From NCBI RefSeq assembly GCF_018130215.1, contig NZ_JAFCKQ010000001.1, positions 310,001 to 374,000 of the forward strand: a stretch of 64,000 nt of DNA, given 5' to 3'. Below the pieces are notes generated by a model. That model had not been told where the DNA came from. It worked only from the letters and a program-made list of their open reading frames with translations, and did not search any database. The position numbers and the translations under genes were made by a program. Source of the DNA: Bradyrhizobium jicamae. GTDB taxonomy: Bacteria > Pseudomonadota > Alphaproteobacteria > Rhizobiales > Xanthobacteraceae. Shown piece by piece: positions 7,501-17,191 of this stretch (position 1 is the stretch's first letter; each line of letters begins with the position of its first letter).

Positions 7501-10500
7501 TCAGGCGACGTGTTGCTGCAAATGCTCCGGCTCGATCCGCGCCGGCTCATTCTGCGTGGCGGAATCAGACGCTTCGGCCTGCGGCGCAGGCGGCGCCGCG
7601 GCGAGTTGCTCCGCAAGTTGCTCCGCAAGTTCCTTGGCCAGCGCAGTGGCGCCGACATAATCGGTCTTGCCGGTCCCGAGCAGCGGCACCTTGTCGACGA
7701 CGCGGATGTCGGCGGGCACGGCGAGTTCGGAGGCTCCGACGCTCTTGGCCTGGCGCTGCATGGCGGCGCGATCGGCATCCTTTTGCGTCGTGAGCAGCAC
7801 GATGCGTTCACCCTTGCGCGCGTCGGGGATCGAGACCGCAACGGACATCGCCTGCGGCCACAGCGCGCTCGCCATGGTCTCGACCGCCGAGAGCGAGACC
7901 ATCTCGCCGGCGATCTTTGCGAAGCGCTTGGCGCGGCCCTTGATGGTGATGAAGCCTTGCGCATCGACCACGACGATATCGCCGGTATCGTGCCAGCCCT
8001 CGGGCAACGGCTCGAGCACGCCGGGATTTTCGGCGCGGAGGTAGCCGAGCATCACGTTCGGTCCCTTCACCGACAGCCGTCCGCCCTCCTCGATGCCGGG
8101 GACCGGATCGAGGCGGTACTGCATCAGGGGCGAGATGCGGCCGACGGTGCCCTGGCGGTTGGCCATCGGCGTGTTCATCGCCAGCACCGGCGCGGTTTCG
8201 GTGACGCCGTAGCCCTCGAGGATGCGGACGCCGTAACGCTCCATGTAGACCTGCCGTGTGCGCTCCTTCACCGCCTCGGCGCCGGCGATGACGAGCCGCA
8301 GCGTGCGGAAGTCGTAGGCATGCGCCGAGCGGGCGTAGCCGGTGAGGAAGGTGTCGGTGCCGAACAGGATGGTGGCGCCGGTCTGGTAGATCAGTTCCGG
8401 CACGATCCGATAATGCAGCGGCGACGGATACATGAAGATCGGGATGCCGCCGAGCAGCGGCATCATCATGCCGCCGGTGAGGCCAAAGGAATGGAACACC
8501 GGCAGCACGTTGAACACCTTGTCGCGCGCATTGGCGTCGACCCGTGCCAGCGCCTGCGCCGCGTTGGCGAGGATGTTGCGATGGGAGAGCACGACACCTT
8601 TCGGCGTGCCTTCCGAGCCCGAGGTGAACAGCACGACCGCGGGATCATCAGCCTGACGCGCCACGCGCGGCGCAAGCCCGGCGCGGAAGCCCTGGATCTT
8701 GTCGGCGAGGCTGATGCTACCGCGCACGTCCTCGAGATAGACGACGCGGGCCTGTTCCGCGATCGCGGCCATCAGCTTGTCGAGCTTGCCCTTCTCGATG
8801 AACGCCTTCGAGGTCAGCACGGTCCTCACCTGCGCGGCCTTCATCGCCGCCAGCACGTTGACCGGGCCGGCGGAGAAGTTGAGCATCGCCGGCACGCGGC
8901 CGATGGTCTGCAGCGCCATGAACACGACGGCGACGCCGGCCGAGTTCGGCAGCAGCACGCCGACATTCTCTCCGACCGAGGTGCCCTGCTCGAGCTTGCG
9001 GCTCAAGACCTGCGCGCCGAGGACCAGCTTGCGGTAGGTCAGTTTGGTGCCGAGCGCGTCCTCGATGATCGGCTGGCCGGTGTCGCGATCGCGGCAGGCG
9101 TGGCCGAGGCCCTCGAACAGCGTCTGGTCGAGCATCGCGTTCTTGACCATGGCGTCGATCATGACGTCCTGAAGCGCGGCGCCGGCGGCGTTGCGGCGGG
9201 CCTTGCCTTTCAGCGTCTCGTCGATCGGCAGCTTCACCGGCGGCAGGATCGAGATCGTCACCTTGGGGAACCAGACGCGCTTGATCTCGCCGTTCCTGAG
9301 ATAGCTGAGATGCGAACGTTGCGCGCCCTCGATGCGGACCGGGACCACGACGGCATCGGCCTTGTCCGCGATCATCGCGGTGCCGTCATAGACCTTCATC
9401 AGCGAGCCGGAGACCGTGAGGCGCCCTTCAGGAAAGATCACCACCGGTTCGCCGGCGGCAACCAGCTTGATCAGGTCGCGCGCGGCCAGCGGCTTGGTCG
9501 GGTCCATCGTGTAGTGCTTGATCATCTTCAGGAACGGCTTGGCCCACCACGCCTTCGCGATGCCGGTGTCGACCGCGAAGCTGGCGTCGATCGGCAGCAT
9601 GGCGTGCAGCAGCGGGCCGTCGACCAGGCTGACATGGTTGGGCGCGATCAGCATGCGCGTGCCTGCGGGCGGCAGGTTCTCCATGCCGCGCACCTCGAGG
9701 CGGAACAGCGCCCGGAACAGCAGCGCGCCGAAATCGCGCACGCCCTCCTTGCCCCATTTGGTGAGCACGAACCAGACCGTGCCGAAGCTCGCGACCGCAA
9801 GCCCGAAGAAGATCCAGGCGATCGCCAGCCCCGCAGATTGCAGCGCAGCGACCAACATGGCGCCGGCGACCATGAAGCCGGCCTGCAGGATGTTGCCGGC
9901 GGCGATGATGCGGGCGCGCTCGGACGGCTCGGTCCAGGCCTGCACCGCGGCAAAGGACGGCACCACGAACAGGCCGCCGCCGAAGGCGAACAGGAAGAAG
10001 TCGAGGAGCATGCGCAAGCCGCCGAACGAGGTCGCGAATGCGGCCGCGGTGACGTCGGTGCCGAGCGAGGTGTGACCGATCGCCCAGGCGAGGTCGAGGC
10101 CGACGACGCCCATCACGATGGATCCGATCGGCACCAGGGCGAGGTTCGGCCTGACATGGCTGAGCTGGGCGGCGAACAGCGAGCCCGCCGCGATGCCGAT
10201 CGCGAAGATCGCAAGGCACAGCGTGACGACGCCTTCGGTACCGCCGACACCCTCCTTGATCAGCGCGGGCAGCAGCGACAGCACGATGGCACCGACCATC
10301 CAGAACCAGGACACGATCACCATGCCGTCCCACAGCCGCGGCTCGGCATAGAGCGACTTCAGAAGGCGCGCCGTCGAGGTCCAGGGATTGGCGGTGATGC
10401 GAAGATCGGGTGCCGAGGGCTGCGTCACCGGAATGCGCGAGGCAAAGCCCCAGGACAGCAACGACAGGCCGACCACGGCGGTGCAGATCCAGCCCATATG

Positions 10501-11001
10501 GCTCGCGCCGGCCACGAACAGGCCGCCGGCGATGGTGCCGATCAGGATCGCCATGAAGGTCGCGCCCTCGACCAGCGCGTTGCCGGTGGCGAGCTCCGAC
10601 ACCGAGAGCTGGTCCGGCAGCATGGCGTATTTGACCGGGCCGAACAGCGCGGCGACGACGCCGAACAGCGCCAGCGCCACGAACAGCAGCGGGATCGAGT
10701 GCATGAAGAAACCGGCCGCAGCGAAGCCGGCGGCGAATATCTCGAAGAATTTCAGGCGGCGCGCGACCACCGACTTGACGTAGCGGTCGGCGAGTTCGCC
10801 GCCGAGCGCGGATAGCACGAAGAACGGGAAGATGAACACCGCGCCGGCGACCGTGACCAGCATCGGGCCCTGCCCGGTGGTCGCGCCATAGAGCAGCATG
10901 ATGACCAGCGCATTCTTCAGCACATTGTCGTTCAGCGCCGAGCAGAACTGCGCCCAGAACAGCGGCGCGAAGCGGCGGGACGACATCAGTTCCTTGATCA
11001 T
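7501..11001 (-). CDS. Trifunctional MFS transporter / PlsC acyltransferase / acyl-ACP synthetase fusion (Aas-LplT-like)
   Basis: 1166 residues from ATG 11001, preceded by AAGGAAAC. Residues 1-420 are an MFS transporter resembling the lysophospholipid flippase LplT. About 430-620 is a PlsC-type acyltransferase with NHVSLVD (His456, Asp461; HX4D) and FPEGR at 523-527. About 640-1150 is an AMP-forming acyl synthetase with FTSGSEGTPKG near 792 and YGVTETAPV near 930. Family knowledge: E. coli Aas and LplT are separate proteins that import and reacylate lysophosphatidylethanolamine at the inner membrane; here all steps sit on one chain. The frame is open upstream to 11277 but that part looks non-coding. 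The hydrolase gene follows on the same strand. Confidence 0.93.
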   Translation of the reverse strand: MIKELMSSRRFAPLFWAQFCSALNDNVLKNALVIMLLYGATTGQGPMLVTVAGAVFIFPFFVLSALGGELADRYVKSVVARRLKFFEIFAAGFAAAGFFMHSIPLLFVALALFGVVAALFGPVKYAMLPDQLSVSELATGNALVEGATFMAILIGTIAGGLFVAGASHMGWICTAVVGLSLLSWGFASRIPVTQPSAPDLRITANPWTSTARLLKSLYAEPRLWDGMVIVSWFWMVGAIVLSLLPALIKEGVGGTEGVVTLCLAIFAIGIAAGSLFAAQLSHVRPNLALVPIGSIVMGVVGLDLAWAIGHTSLGTDVTAAAFATSFGGLRMLLDFFLFAFGGGLFVVPSFAAVQAWTEPSERARIIAAGNILQAGFMVAGAMLVAALQSAGLAIAWIFFGLAVASFGTVWFVLTKWGKEGVRDFGALLFRALFRLEVRGMENLPPAGTRMLIAPNHVSLVDGPLLHAMLPIDASFAVDTGIAKAWWAKPFLKMIKHYTMDPTKPLAARDLIKLVAAGEPVVIFPEGRLTVSGSLMKVYDGTAMIADKADAVVVPVRIEGAQRSHLSYLRNGEIKRVWFPKVTISILPPVKLPIDETLKGKARRNAAGAALQDVMIDAMVKNAMLDQTLFEGLGHACRDRDTGQPIIEDALGTKLTYRKLVLGAQVLSRKLEQGTSVGENVGVLLPNSAGVAVVFMALQTIGRVPAMLNFSAGPVNVLAAMKAAQVRTVLTSKAFIEKGKLDKLMAAIAEQARVVYLEDVRGSISLADKIQGFRAGLAPRVARQADDPAVVLFTSGSEGTPKGVVLSHRNILANAAQALARVDANARDKVFNVLPVFHSFGLTGGMMMPLLGGIPIFMYPSPLHYRIVPELIYQTGATILFGTDTFLTGYARSAHAYDFRTLRLVIAGAEAVKERTRQVYMERYGVRILEGYGVTETAPVLAMNTPMANRQGTVGRISPLMQYRLDPVPGIEEGGRLSVKGPNVMLGYLRAENPGVLEPLPEGWHDTGDIVVVDAQGFITIKGRAKRFAKIAGEMVSLSAVETMASALWPQAMSVAVSIPDARKGERIVLLTTQKDADRAAMQRQAKSVGASELAVPADIRVVDKVPLLGTGKTDYVGATALAKELAEQLAEQLAAAPPAPQAEASDSATQNEPARIEPEHLQQHVA

Positions 11002-11303
11002 GACCGTTTCCTTGGCGTTTCCTTGGGTTGGGGCGCGCGGCCTCAACGAGGCGGGGATCGTGGGTGCCGGAGAATGAGCAATGCGAATGGAAGAGGTGCC
11101 GCAGCCTTTAGTCTTTTTCGTCACGCATGGGTTCGAACCGGCACCTACCGCTGCGCCGGCGCGCGGCGACCATGCCCGGCGAAGATGTACGAGACCTTGC
11201 TTCGGCCAGCGGTTGAGCGAGGTATCGGGCGGTGAACGCGAGCCATGGTGAGTGCTTTGTTGCGGATTCGCGGACAATTGCCGCTCGCATGTTCAACCCC
11301 GGC
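11002..11303. other. Gap upstream of the acyltransferase fusion
   Basis: About 300 bases with no supportable gene. It must hold the promoter of the fusion gene at 11001, but no clear box pair was found. A GGTTCGAACC segment at about 11126 recalls a tRNA T-loop but has no tRNA around it. Confidence 0.5.
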
Positions 11304-11531
11304 TCAGGTCAGGTCGCTCAAGCCGGCGAAGGGTGACAGAAACCGGTTGTGCCGGCGCGCCGCGCGCTTGTCCGCGCGTCGCTGCTCCAGGACGCCCGCG
11401 ACGTCACAGGCACGCGCGATGCGCTCGATCGGCGCGGTCGCCAGATGGATGACGACACGGCCAAAGCCCTTCGCGAACTCGAGGGCGTCATCGACGAAGG
11501 TGGTCGTCAGCTGAAGTGCGAGGGTCTGCAT
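11304..11531 (-). CDS. Small conserved-looking hypothetical protein
   Basis: 75 residues from ATG 11531, with AGGAGG about 10 bases upstream; the in-frame codon at 11552 has no such signal and lies almost against the upstream dyad. The sequence is amphipathic, with an aromatic and hydrophobic N-terminal half (LALQLTTTFVDDALEFAKGF) and a basic stretch (EQRRADKRAARRHNR) near residues 49-63. No membrane segment or known domain is seen. Two inverted repeats just upstream suggest tight regulation by a dimeric repressor. Function unknown. Confidence 0.65.
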   Translation of the reverse strand: MQTLALQLTTTFVDDALEFAKGFGRVVIHLATAPIERIARACDVAGVLEQRRADKRAARRHNRFLSPFAGLSDLT

Positions 11532-11554
11532 GTGTGTGGCCTCCTGAGCCAAAT

Positions 11555-11598
11555 TTGAGCAATGCTCAAGATATAGACCAGAAATGAGCGACGCTCAA
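11555..11598. promoter_or_regulatory. Tandem TGAGC-N3-GCTCA operator-like dyads
   Basis: TTGAGC-AAT-GCTCAA at 11555-11569 and ATGAGC-GAC-GCTCAA at 11584-11598, centres 29 bases apart, 24 to 67 bases upstream of the 75-aa gene. The second differs from perfect symmetry at one outer base only. Two equal dyads at this spacing resemble a TetR-type double operator; the regulator is not identifiable in the window. Confidence 0.65.
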
Positions 11599-11730
11599 GA
11601 TGAATCTGAGGGAGGCCGAAAGATTTTTGCGCCCGGCCGCAGGGAACCATGGTCGCGCTGGGCAAATCAGCCCGTAAACCATTGTAATAAAATCATATTT
11701 CGGTGAAGCCGCGCAGCCGTCCCGCGCCAA

Positions 11731-12147
11731 TCACGCGCGAGTGCGCGCAATCGTGCCGGCAACGATCTGCATGGCGACGCCGACCACCCAGCCCGCCATG
11801 ATCACCGCGGTCCAGGCGACGTCGGGTTCACTGCGCAGAACGATCACGCCGACCGAGAAGAACGCGACCAGTGTCGCGAGGAAGGTGCCGACCGCGCTGA
11901 GGAACTCCGCCGCATCGATGCTGCGCGTCGAGCTGCCGGTCTTGGGAAAGGCCAGTTGCGGCGTATCGATGCCGAGATAGAAACCGATCGCACCGAGCAG
12001 CATCATGACGAGCAGGAACGCCTGCGAGGTCAGCGCCGAAATGCTCGACCCGACATGAATGGCGACGAAGAGGCCGCTCGCGGCTCCCGCCATCGCAAGA
12101 CCGAAGCGCTCCAGGATATGGGCAAACTTTCTGACGCGGACCTGCAT
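11731..12147 (-). CDS. Small multi-pass membrane protein, unknown
   Basis: 138 residues from ATG 12147, with GAGGGCAGGG just upstream; an in-frame TTG at 12180 is a weaker alternative. Four hydrophobic segments are visible: about residues 17-36 (LAMAGAASGLFVAIHVG), 42-60 (AFLLVMMLLGAIGFYLG), 82-104 (SAVGTFLATLVAFFSVGVIVL) and 113-132. The short N-terminus is basic (RVRKFAHILERF), so it should face the cytoplasm. No family recognised. It is followed downstream by the small regulated gene at 11304-11531 after a gap containing the operator dyads, so the two are probably not one operon. Confidence 0.75.
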   Translation of the reverse strand: MQVRVRKFAHILERFGLAMAGAASGLFVAIHVGSSISALTSQAFLLVMMLLGAIGFYLGIDTPQLAFPKTGSSTRSIDAAEFLSAVGTFLATLVAFFSVGVIVLRSEPDVAWTAVIMAGWVVGVAMQIVAGTIARTRA

Positions 12148-12302
12148 CGCCCTGCCCTCATCGATCGCCCCTTGCCTCAAGCTAGGCCGATTTGCCGCAT
12201 CCCGAAAGACGCTGCCCTCTCACATGAGCGCGACCCGCGTCACGGAGTGAAGCGCGAGGGCAGATGAACTCCTGCACCGGTCCCGCGCCTGGCGAGAGCA
12301 GC

Positions 12303-13415
12303 CTACCGCGCCCCGAAGGTGGTCGCGCCGAACAGCGCCTTTTGCGTCGAGGGTTGCGAGCGCCAGTATTGCGGCGGCGCGCTCACCTCGCCGCCGAGCG
12401 TGGCGGCGGCGTGCCAGCCCCAGCGCGGGTCGTAGAGCATGCCGCGGGCAAGGGCGATCATGTCTGCCTTGCCGGAGGCGACGATTTCCTCGGCCTGCTT
12501 CGCCTCGGTGATCAGGCCGACCGCCATCGTGGTGACGCCGGTCGCCTCCTTCACCGCCTGCGCCGCCGGCACCTGGTAACCCGGGCCGAGCGGTATCTTC
12601 TGCAGTGGCGAGACGCCGCCGGAGGAGATGTCCATCCAGTCGACACCGCGCTTCTGCAATTCTCTGCCAAATTCGACGGTCTGCGCGAGGTCCCAAGCGC
12701 CCTCGACCCAGTCGGTCGCCGACACGCGGACGCCGATCGGCTTGCGATCCGGGAACGCAGCCCGCACCGCGTCGAACACTTCCAGCGGAAAGCGCATCCT
12801 GTTTTCAAGCGACCCGCCGTACTGGTCGGTGCGCTTGTTGGCGATCGGCGACAGGAACTGGTGCAGCAGATAGCCGTGCGCGCCGTGCAGCTCGAGCGCG
12901 TCGATGCCGAGCCGCTCTGCGCGCTTCGCCGCCGCGACGAATGCATCGCGGATCCGCTTCAGGCCGGCGTCGTCCAGCGCCGCCGGCGGCGCTTCGCCGT
13001 CCTTGTGCGGAGCGGCTGACGGTCCCACGGTCTGCCAGCCCCCGTCGGCGATCGGGATCAATTGCCCGCCCTCCCAGGGGCGCTGGCTCGACGCCTTGCG
13101 GCCGGCATGGGCCAGCTGCATGGCAACCGCCGCCTTCGAATGCTTGCGCACCGAAGCCAGGATCGGTTTCAGCGCCGCCTCGTTGGCGTCGCTGTAGAGG
13201 CCGAGGCAGCCCGGCGTGATCCGCCCGATATCCTCCACATGGGTGGCCTCGATGCAGAACATCGCGGCGCCCGACAGCGCCAGCATGTTGATGTGCGTGA
13301 AGTGCCAGTCGGTGGCGGAGCCGTCGACCGCCAAATACTGGCACATCGGCGAGACCATGATGCGATTGGAGAGTTTAAGGCCACGCAGCTCGATCGGGGA
13401 AAACAGGGTGCTCAT
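12303..13415 (-). CDS. NADH:flavin oxidoreductase / old yellow enzyme (YqjM-like)
   Basis: 370 residues beginning MSTLFSPIELRGLKLSNRI, the usual OYE start; an in-frame upstream start at 13481 is not needed. Family motifs: MVSPMCQY (Cys as in YqjM-type enzymes), QLAHAGRK, the flavin/substrate pair in HGAHGYLLHQFLSP, RTDQYGGSLENR, and the C-terminal phosphate-binding MAVGLI...ALARGMLYDP. These FMN enzymes reduce the C=C bond of alpha,beta-unsaturated carbonyls with NAD(P)H; the physiological substrate is unknown. It stands alone, with 176 bases to cobT upstream on the same strand. Confidence 0.93.
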   Translation of the reverse strand: MSTLFSPIELRGLKLSNRIMVSPMCQYLAVDGSATDWHFTHINMLALSGAAMFCIEATHVEDIGRITPGCLGLYSDANEAALKPILASVRKHSKAAVAMQLAHAGRKASSQRPWEGGQLIPIADGGWQTVGPSAAPHKDGEAPPAALDDAGLKRIRDAFVAAAKRAERLGIDALELHGAHGYLLHQFLSPIANKRTDQYGGSLENRMRFPLEVFDAVRAAFPDRKPIGVRVSATDWVEGAWDLAQTVEFGRELQKRGVDWMDISSGGVSPLQKIPLGPGYQVPAAQAVKEATGVTTMAVGLITEAKQAEEIVASGKADMIALARGMLYDPRWGWHAAATLGGEVSAPPQYWRSQPSTQKALFGATTFGAR

Positions 13416-13591
13416 GCGGGGAATATCCGGACCTGAAAGAAGAGGCGCGGTTAACATAGAGGCGGCAATCGCGATCACCAACCGTCCTGACCGCCGAATG
13501 GAGGCCGGCGCAGATCAGCAATGCGGGAACGGCGCCCCCTGCAGCGAGGAGGCGCGGAATCTCATTTCAGCCGGCCAAGGGGTCGCGTGTC

Positions 13592-15487
13592 TCACGAGTG
13601 GAGACGACGCCTGGTGCCCGGTGCAGGCGCGGAGCCATGGGTCTCGCTGAACAGCTCGGCGAGCTTTTCGGTGATGGCGCCGCCGAGTTCCTCGGCGTCG
13701 ACGATGGTAACGGCACGGCGATAATAGCGCGTGACGTCATGGCCGATGCCGATCGCGATCAGCTCGACCGGCGAGCGGGTCTCGATCTCGTCGATGATGT
13801 GGCGCAGGTGCCGCTCGAGATAGTTGCCGGGATTGACCGACAGCGTGGAATCGTCGACCGGCGCGCCGTCGGAGATCATCATCAGGATGCGGCGCTGCTC
13901 GGGACGCGCGAGCAGGCGCTTGTGCGCCCAGTCGAGCGCCTCGCCGTCGATGTTCTCCTTCAGGAGACCCTCGCGCATCATCAGGCCGAGATTCTTGCGC
14001 GCACGCCGCCATGGCGCGTCGGCCGACTTGTAGATGATGTGGCGGAGATCGTTGAGGCGGCCGGGATTGGCCGGCTTGCCGGCGGCGAGCCACGCCTCGC
14101 GCGACTGCCCGCCCTTCCAGGCGCGGGTGGTGAAGCCGAGGATCTCGACCTTGACGCCGCAACGCTCCAGCGTGCGCGCCAGGATGTCGGCGCAGGTGGC
14201 GGCAACCGTGATCGGCCGTCCCCGCATCGAGCCCGAATTGTCGAGCAGCAGCGTCACTACGGTATCGCGGAACGTCGCCTCCTTCTCGTGCATGAAGGAC
14301 AACGGGTGGTAGGGGTCGGTGACCACGCGCGACAGCCGCGCCGGATCGAGGATGCCCTCCTCGAGATCGAACTCCCAGGCGCGGTTCTGCTGTGCCATCA
14401 GCCGGCGCTGCAGGCGGTTGGCAAGCCGCGCCACGATGCCCTGCAGATGCGCAAGCTGCTTGTCGAGGTAGGATCGCAGCCGCTCCAGTTCGTCGTGGTC
14501 GCAGAGGTCCTCGGCTGCGATCACCTCGTCGAACTTCGGCGCGAAGGCGTGATATTCCGGCCCGCGAGGCTCGTTCTGGCCGCGTGAATTCGGCCGCGTC
14601 GCCTCGCCCGGCGTCTCGTCATCGCCGAGTTCGCCATCCTCGAAGGTGTCGCTGGTGGAGGCCTGCGCGCTCTCCATCGCGCTCTCGCTCATCTCCTCCG
14701 CGGTCGCCTGGGCCTGGTCGGCGCTCATCTCCTGCGCGGCGTCGGAATCCGGCGAGCCCTCGGCGCCGGACTGATCGCTCTCGCCGTCCTGGTTCTCGTC
14801 CTGGTCGTCCTCGTCATTGTCCATGTTGCGGTCGTCGCCGAGATCGAGCGCCGACAGCAGGTCATGCACGAGGTCGCCGAACCTCGCCTGGTCCTCGGTG
14901 AAGCGGCTCAGCTTGTCGAGCCGCGAGCCGATCTTGTCCTCCAGCACCGGACGCCAGAGATCGACCATCTTCTTCGCGGCGGCGGGCGGCGCGAGTCCGG
15001 TGAGACGTTCGCGCACCAGCATGGCGAGCGCATCCGAGAGCGGCGCGTCGGCGCGGTCGGTGATCTCGTCATACTTGCCGCGATGGAAATGGTCATCGAG
15101 CATCGCGGTGAGGTTCTTTGCGACACCCGACATCCGGCGCGAGCCGATCGCCTCGACGCGGGCCTGTTCGACCGCATCGAACACGCCGCGCGCTTGCGGA
15201 TTTCCCGGCATCAGCTTGCGATGCACCTTGGGATCGTGACAGGCGATCTTCAACGCGATCGAATCGGCGTGTCCGCGCACGATCGCCGCATCGCGCTTGG
15301 TCATCTTGCGCGCCGGCTCCGGCAGCCGCGCCTTGCCCGGCGCAAGGCCCGGGCGCTCGGCCGCGAAGGTGATCTCGAGCTCGGGCTTCTTCGCGATCGC
15401 CTTCAGGCAGGCGCTGACCGAGCGCTTGAACGGCTCGGTCGGCGCTTCCTTGGATCCGGGACGGAATTTGATATTCGAGGTTGTCAT
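13592..15487 (-). CDS. cobT: Aerobic cobaltochelatase subunit CobT
   Basis: 631 residues. The C-terminal third is a von Willebrand A domain with the metal-adhesion motif DNSGSMRG (about residue 419) and later ISDGAPVDD. The middle (about 215-300) is a strongly acidic Asp/Glu/Gln-rich linker, a CobT hallmark. CobT pairs with the AAA+ protein CobS to drive cobalt insertion into hydrogenobyrinic acid a,c-diamide by CobN in the aerobic B12 pathway. CobN is not in the window. Its start overlaps the stop of the GNAT gene by 4 bases, so cobS, the GNAT gene and cobT form one transcript. Confidence 0.95.
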   Translation of the reverse strand: MTTSNIKFRPGSKEAPTEPFKRSVSACLKAIAKKPELEITFAAERPGLAPGKARLPEPARKMTKRDAAIVRGHADSIALKIACHDPKVHRKLMPGNPQARGVFDAVEQARVEAIGSRRMSGVAKNLTAMLDDHFHRGKYDEITDRADAPLSDALAMLVRERLTGLAPPAAAKKMVDLWRPVLEDKIGSRLDKLSRFTEDQARFGDLVHDLLSALDLGDDRNMDNDEDDQDENQDGESDQSGAEGSPDSDAAQEMSADQAQATAEEMSESAMESAQASTSDTFEDGELGDDETPGEATRPNSRGQNEPRGPEYHAFAPKFDEVIAAEDLCDHDELERLRSYLDKQLAHLQGIVARLANRLQRRLMAQQNRAWEFDLEEGILDPARLSRVVTDPYHPLSFMHEKEATFRDTVVTLLLDNSGSMRGRPITVAATCADILARTLERCGVKVEILGFTTRAWKGGQSREAWLAAGKPANPGRLNDLRHIIYKSADAPWRRARKNLGLMMREGLLKENIDGEALDWAHKRLLARPEQRRILMMISDGAPVDDSTLSVNPGNYLERHLRHIIDEIETRSPVELIAIGIGHDVTRYYRRAVTIVDAEELGGAITEKLAELFSETHGSAPAPGTRRRLHS

Positions 15488-15894
15488 AGCGATTTCGTAA
15501 GCCAGTGGCGCGTCACGCCGCCGGGATACCCCTCAATCGAGCCGAACTCTTCATAACCATTGGCGCGGTAAAACCCCGGCGCCTGAAAGCTCATCGTGTC
15601 GACATAGGCGCGAACAGCCCCAAAGCGCCGCGCCTCGTCTTCGATCGCCTTGATCAACTTGCCGCCGAAGCCCTTCTTGCGGAACTTCTGCTCGATCCAG
15701 AACAGCTGGATGAACAGAACCGCGGTCCAGAGCTCGCCGATGATGCCGCCGACAATCTCGTTGCCGTCCCGGAGAGAGATGGCGAAGCGCTTGTATCGCT
15801 GCTTCCCCATCTGCTCATCGTTGTAACGGCCCAGCCCGCCGAGCACCGCCTTCTTGGTCTGGGTCAGTGTGCGCTCGACGGAGATTTTCGGCAT
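15484..15894 (-). CDS. GNAT-family N-acetyltransferase between cobS and cobT
   Basis: 136 residues. The GNAT core is recognisable: the acetyl-CoA loop region [18 protein letters not shown] (a Q/RxxGxG/A variant) and a C-terminal [17 protein letters not shown] segment. Substrate unknown. It begins 3 bases after the cobS stop (15898) and overlaps cobT by 4 bases, so it is translationally coupled into the cobaltochelatase operon. Base composition matches its neighbours and there is no sign of recent insertion. A role in cobalamin synthesis is only suggested by position. Confidence 0.9.
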   Translation of the reverse strand: MPKISVERTLTQTKKAVLGGLGRYNDEQMGKQRYKRFAISLRDGNEIVGGIIGELWTAVLFIQLFWIEQKFRKKGFGGKLIKAIEDEARRFGAVRAYVDTMSFQAPGFYRANGYEEFGSIEGYPGGVTRHWLTKSL

Positions 15895-15897
15895 GGA

Positions 15898-16896
15898 CTA
15901 GCTGAGCGCCACGTTGACCGAGGATTCCGGCAGCTCGACGTTGAAGCAGCGCTGATAGAACTCGGCGACCAGCGGCCGCTCCAGTTCGTCGCACTTGTTG
16001 AGGAAGGTGACGCGGAACGCGAAGCCGATATCGCTGAAGATGTCGGCGTTCTCGGCCCAGGTGATCACCGTGCGCGGGCTCATCACCGTCGACAGATCGC
16101 CGTTCGCAAAGGCATTGCGGGTGAGATCCGCAAGCCGCACCATCTTGTTGACGATGTCGCGGCCCTCCTGCGTGCGGTAGTGGCGCGCCTTGGCCAGCAC
16201 GATCTCCACCTCCTCGTCATGGGCGAGGTAGTTCAGCGTCGTGACGATCGACCAGCGGTCCATCTGGCCCTGGTTGATCTGCTGGGTGCCGTGATAGAGG
16301 CCCGAAGTGTCGCCGAGGCCGACCGTGTTGGCGGTCGAGAACAGGCGGAACGCCGGGTGCGGCTTGATCACCTTGTTCTGGTCGAGCAGCGTCAGGCGGC
16401 CGGACACTTCAAGCACGCGCTGGATCACGAACATCACGTCGGGACGGCCGGCGTCATACTCGTCGAACACCAGCGCGATGTTGTGCTGCAAGGCCCAAGG
16501 CAGGATGCCGTCGCGGAATTCCGTGACCTGCTTGCCGTCCTTGACCACGATCGCGTCCTTGCCGACGAGATCGATACGGCTGATGTGGCTGTCGAGGTTG
16601 ACGCGGACGCAGGGCCAGTTGAGTCGCGCCGCGACCTGCTCGATATGGGTCGACTTGCCGGTGCCGTGATAGCCGGTGACCATCACGCGGCGGTTCTTGG
16701 CGAAGCCGGCAAGGATCGCGAGTGTGGTGGCGCGGTCGAAGCGGTAGTCGCTGTCGACTTCCGGCACATGCGGATCGACTTCGGAATAGGCGGGAACTTC
16801 CAGGTCGCTATCGATCCCGAAGACCTGCCGGACCGACACCTTCATATCGGGCAAGCCGACGGGCTCTTGGGCTTTGGTCTGGACGGCGGTCGTCAT
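15898..16896 (-). CDS. cobS: Aerobic cobaltochelatase subunit CobS (AAA+ ATPase)
   Basis: 332 residues, [10 protein letters not shown] start preceded by GGAGGATGA. Walker [10 protein letters not shown] at 75-83; Walker [11 protein letters not shown] about 140; a sensor segment [15 protein letters not shown] follows. It forms the hexameric MoxR-like ATPase ring that with CobT powers the CobN chelatase. It is the first gene of the cobS-GNAT-cobT operon. In alphaproteobacteria cobS is often near BolA and J-domain genes; here those lie 3.4-4.4 kb away, beyond DedA and the citrate synthases. Confidence 0.96.
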   Translation of the reverse strand: MTTAVQTKAQEPVGLPDMKVSVRQVFGIDSDLEVPAYSEVDPHVPEVDSDYRFDRATTLAILAGFAKNRRVMVTGYHGTGKSTHIEQVAARLNWPCVRVNLDSHISRIDLVGKDAIVVKDGKQVTEFRDGILPWALQHNIALVFDEYDAGRPDVMFVIQRVLEVSGRLTLLDQNKVIKPHPAFRLFSTANTVGLGDTSGLYHGTQQINQGQMDRWSIVTTLNYLAHDEEVEIVLAKARHYRTQEGRDIVNKMVRLADLTRNAFANGDLSTVMSPRTVITWAENADIFSDIGFAFRVTFLNKCDELERPLVAEFYQRCFNVELPESSVNVALS

Positions 16897-17191
16897 TCAT
16901 CCTCCGAGGTCCCGGGCATTCCCGAAACCAGATTAATCGTTTGGCTGCGGATTGGGTGCTACGCACAAGCCTAGCAGAGAGCAACGGCGGGCAGAAGCCC
17001 GAGGCTCAATCAAAGTTCCGTTGTTCTATCATGAAGATAGGTCCAAGTTTCGGTTTTTGGAAGGCTGCCCTGCAAATCACGCCGTACTTTTGTCCCACCG
17101 CCCGGGCCAGTTGTTCCCGGCGGGGCACTTTTCCGCCCGGCAGTGAGTTGTTAGGTCTGCAAACGGCCACTCACTGCCATACGGGATTTCT

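Noticed and set aside
7246..10815. Very long open frame (1189 codons) on the + strand
   Set aside because: It is antisense to the MFS/PlsC/acyl-ACP-synthetase gene, is Arg/His/Asp-rich with no domain, and arises from high-GC codon bias. The reverse-strand frame has all motifs.
11116..11140. GGTTCGAACC resembling a tRNA T-loop
   Set aside because: The flanks do not form a 5-bp T-stem and no acceptor or anticodon arm can be built on either strand.
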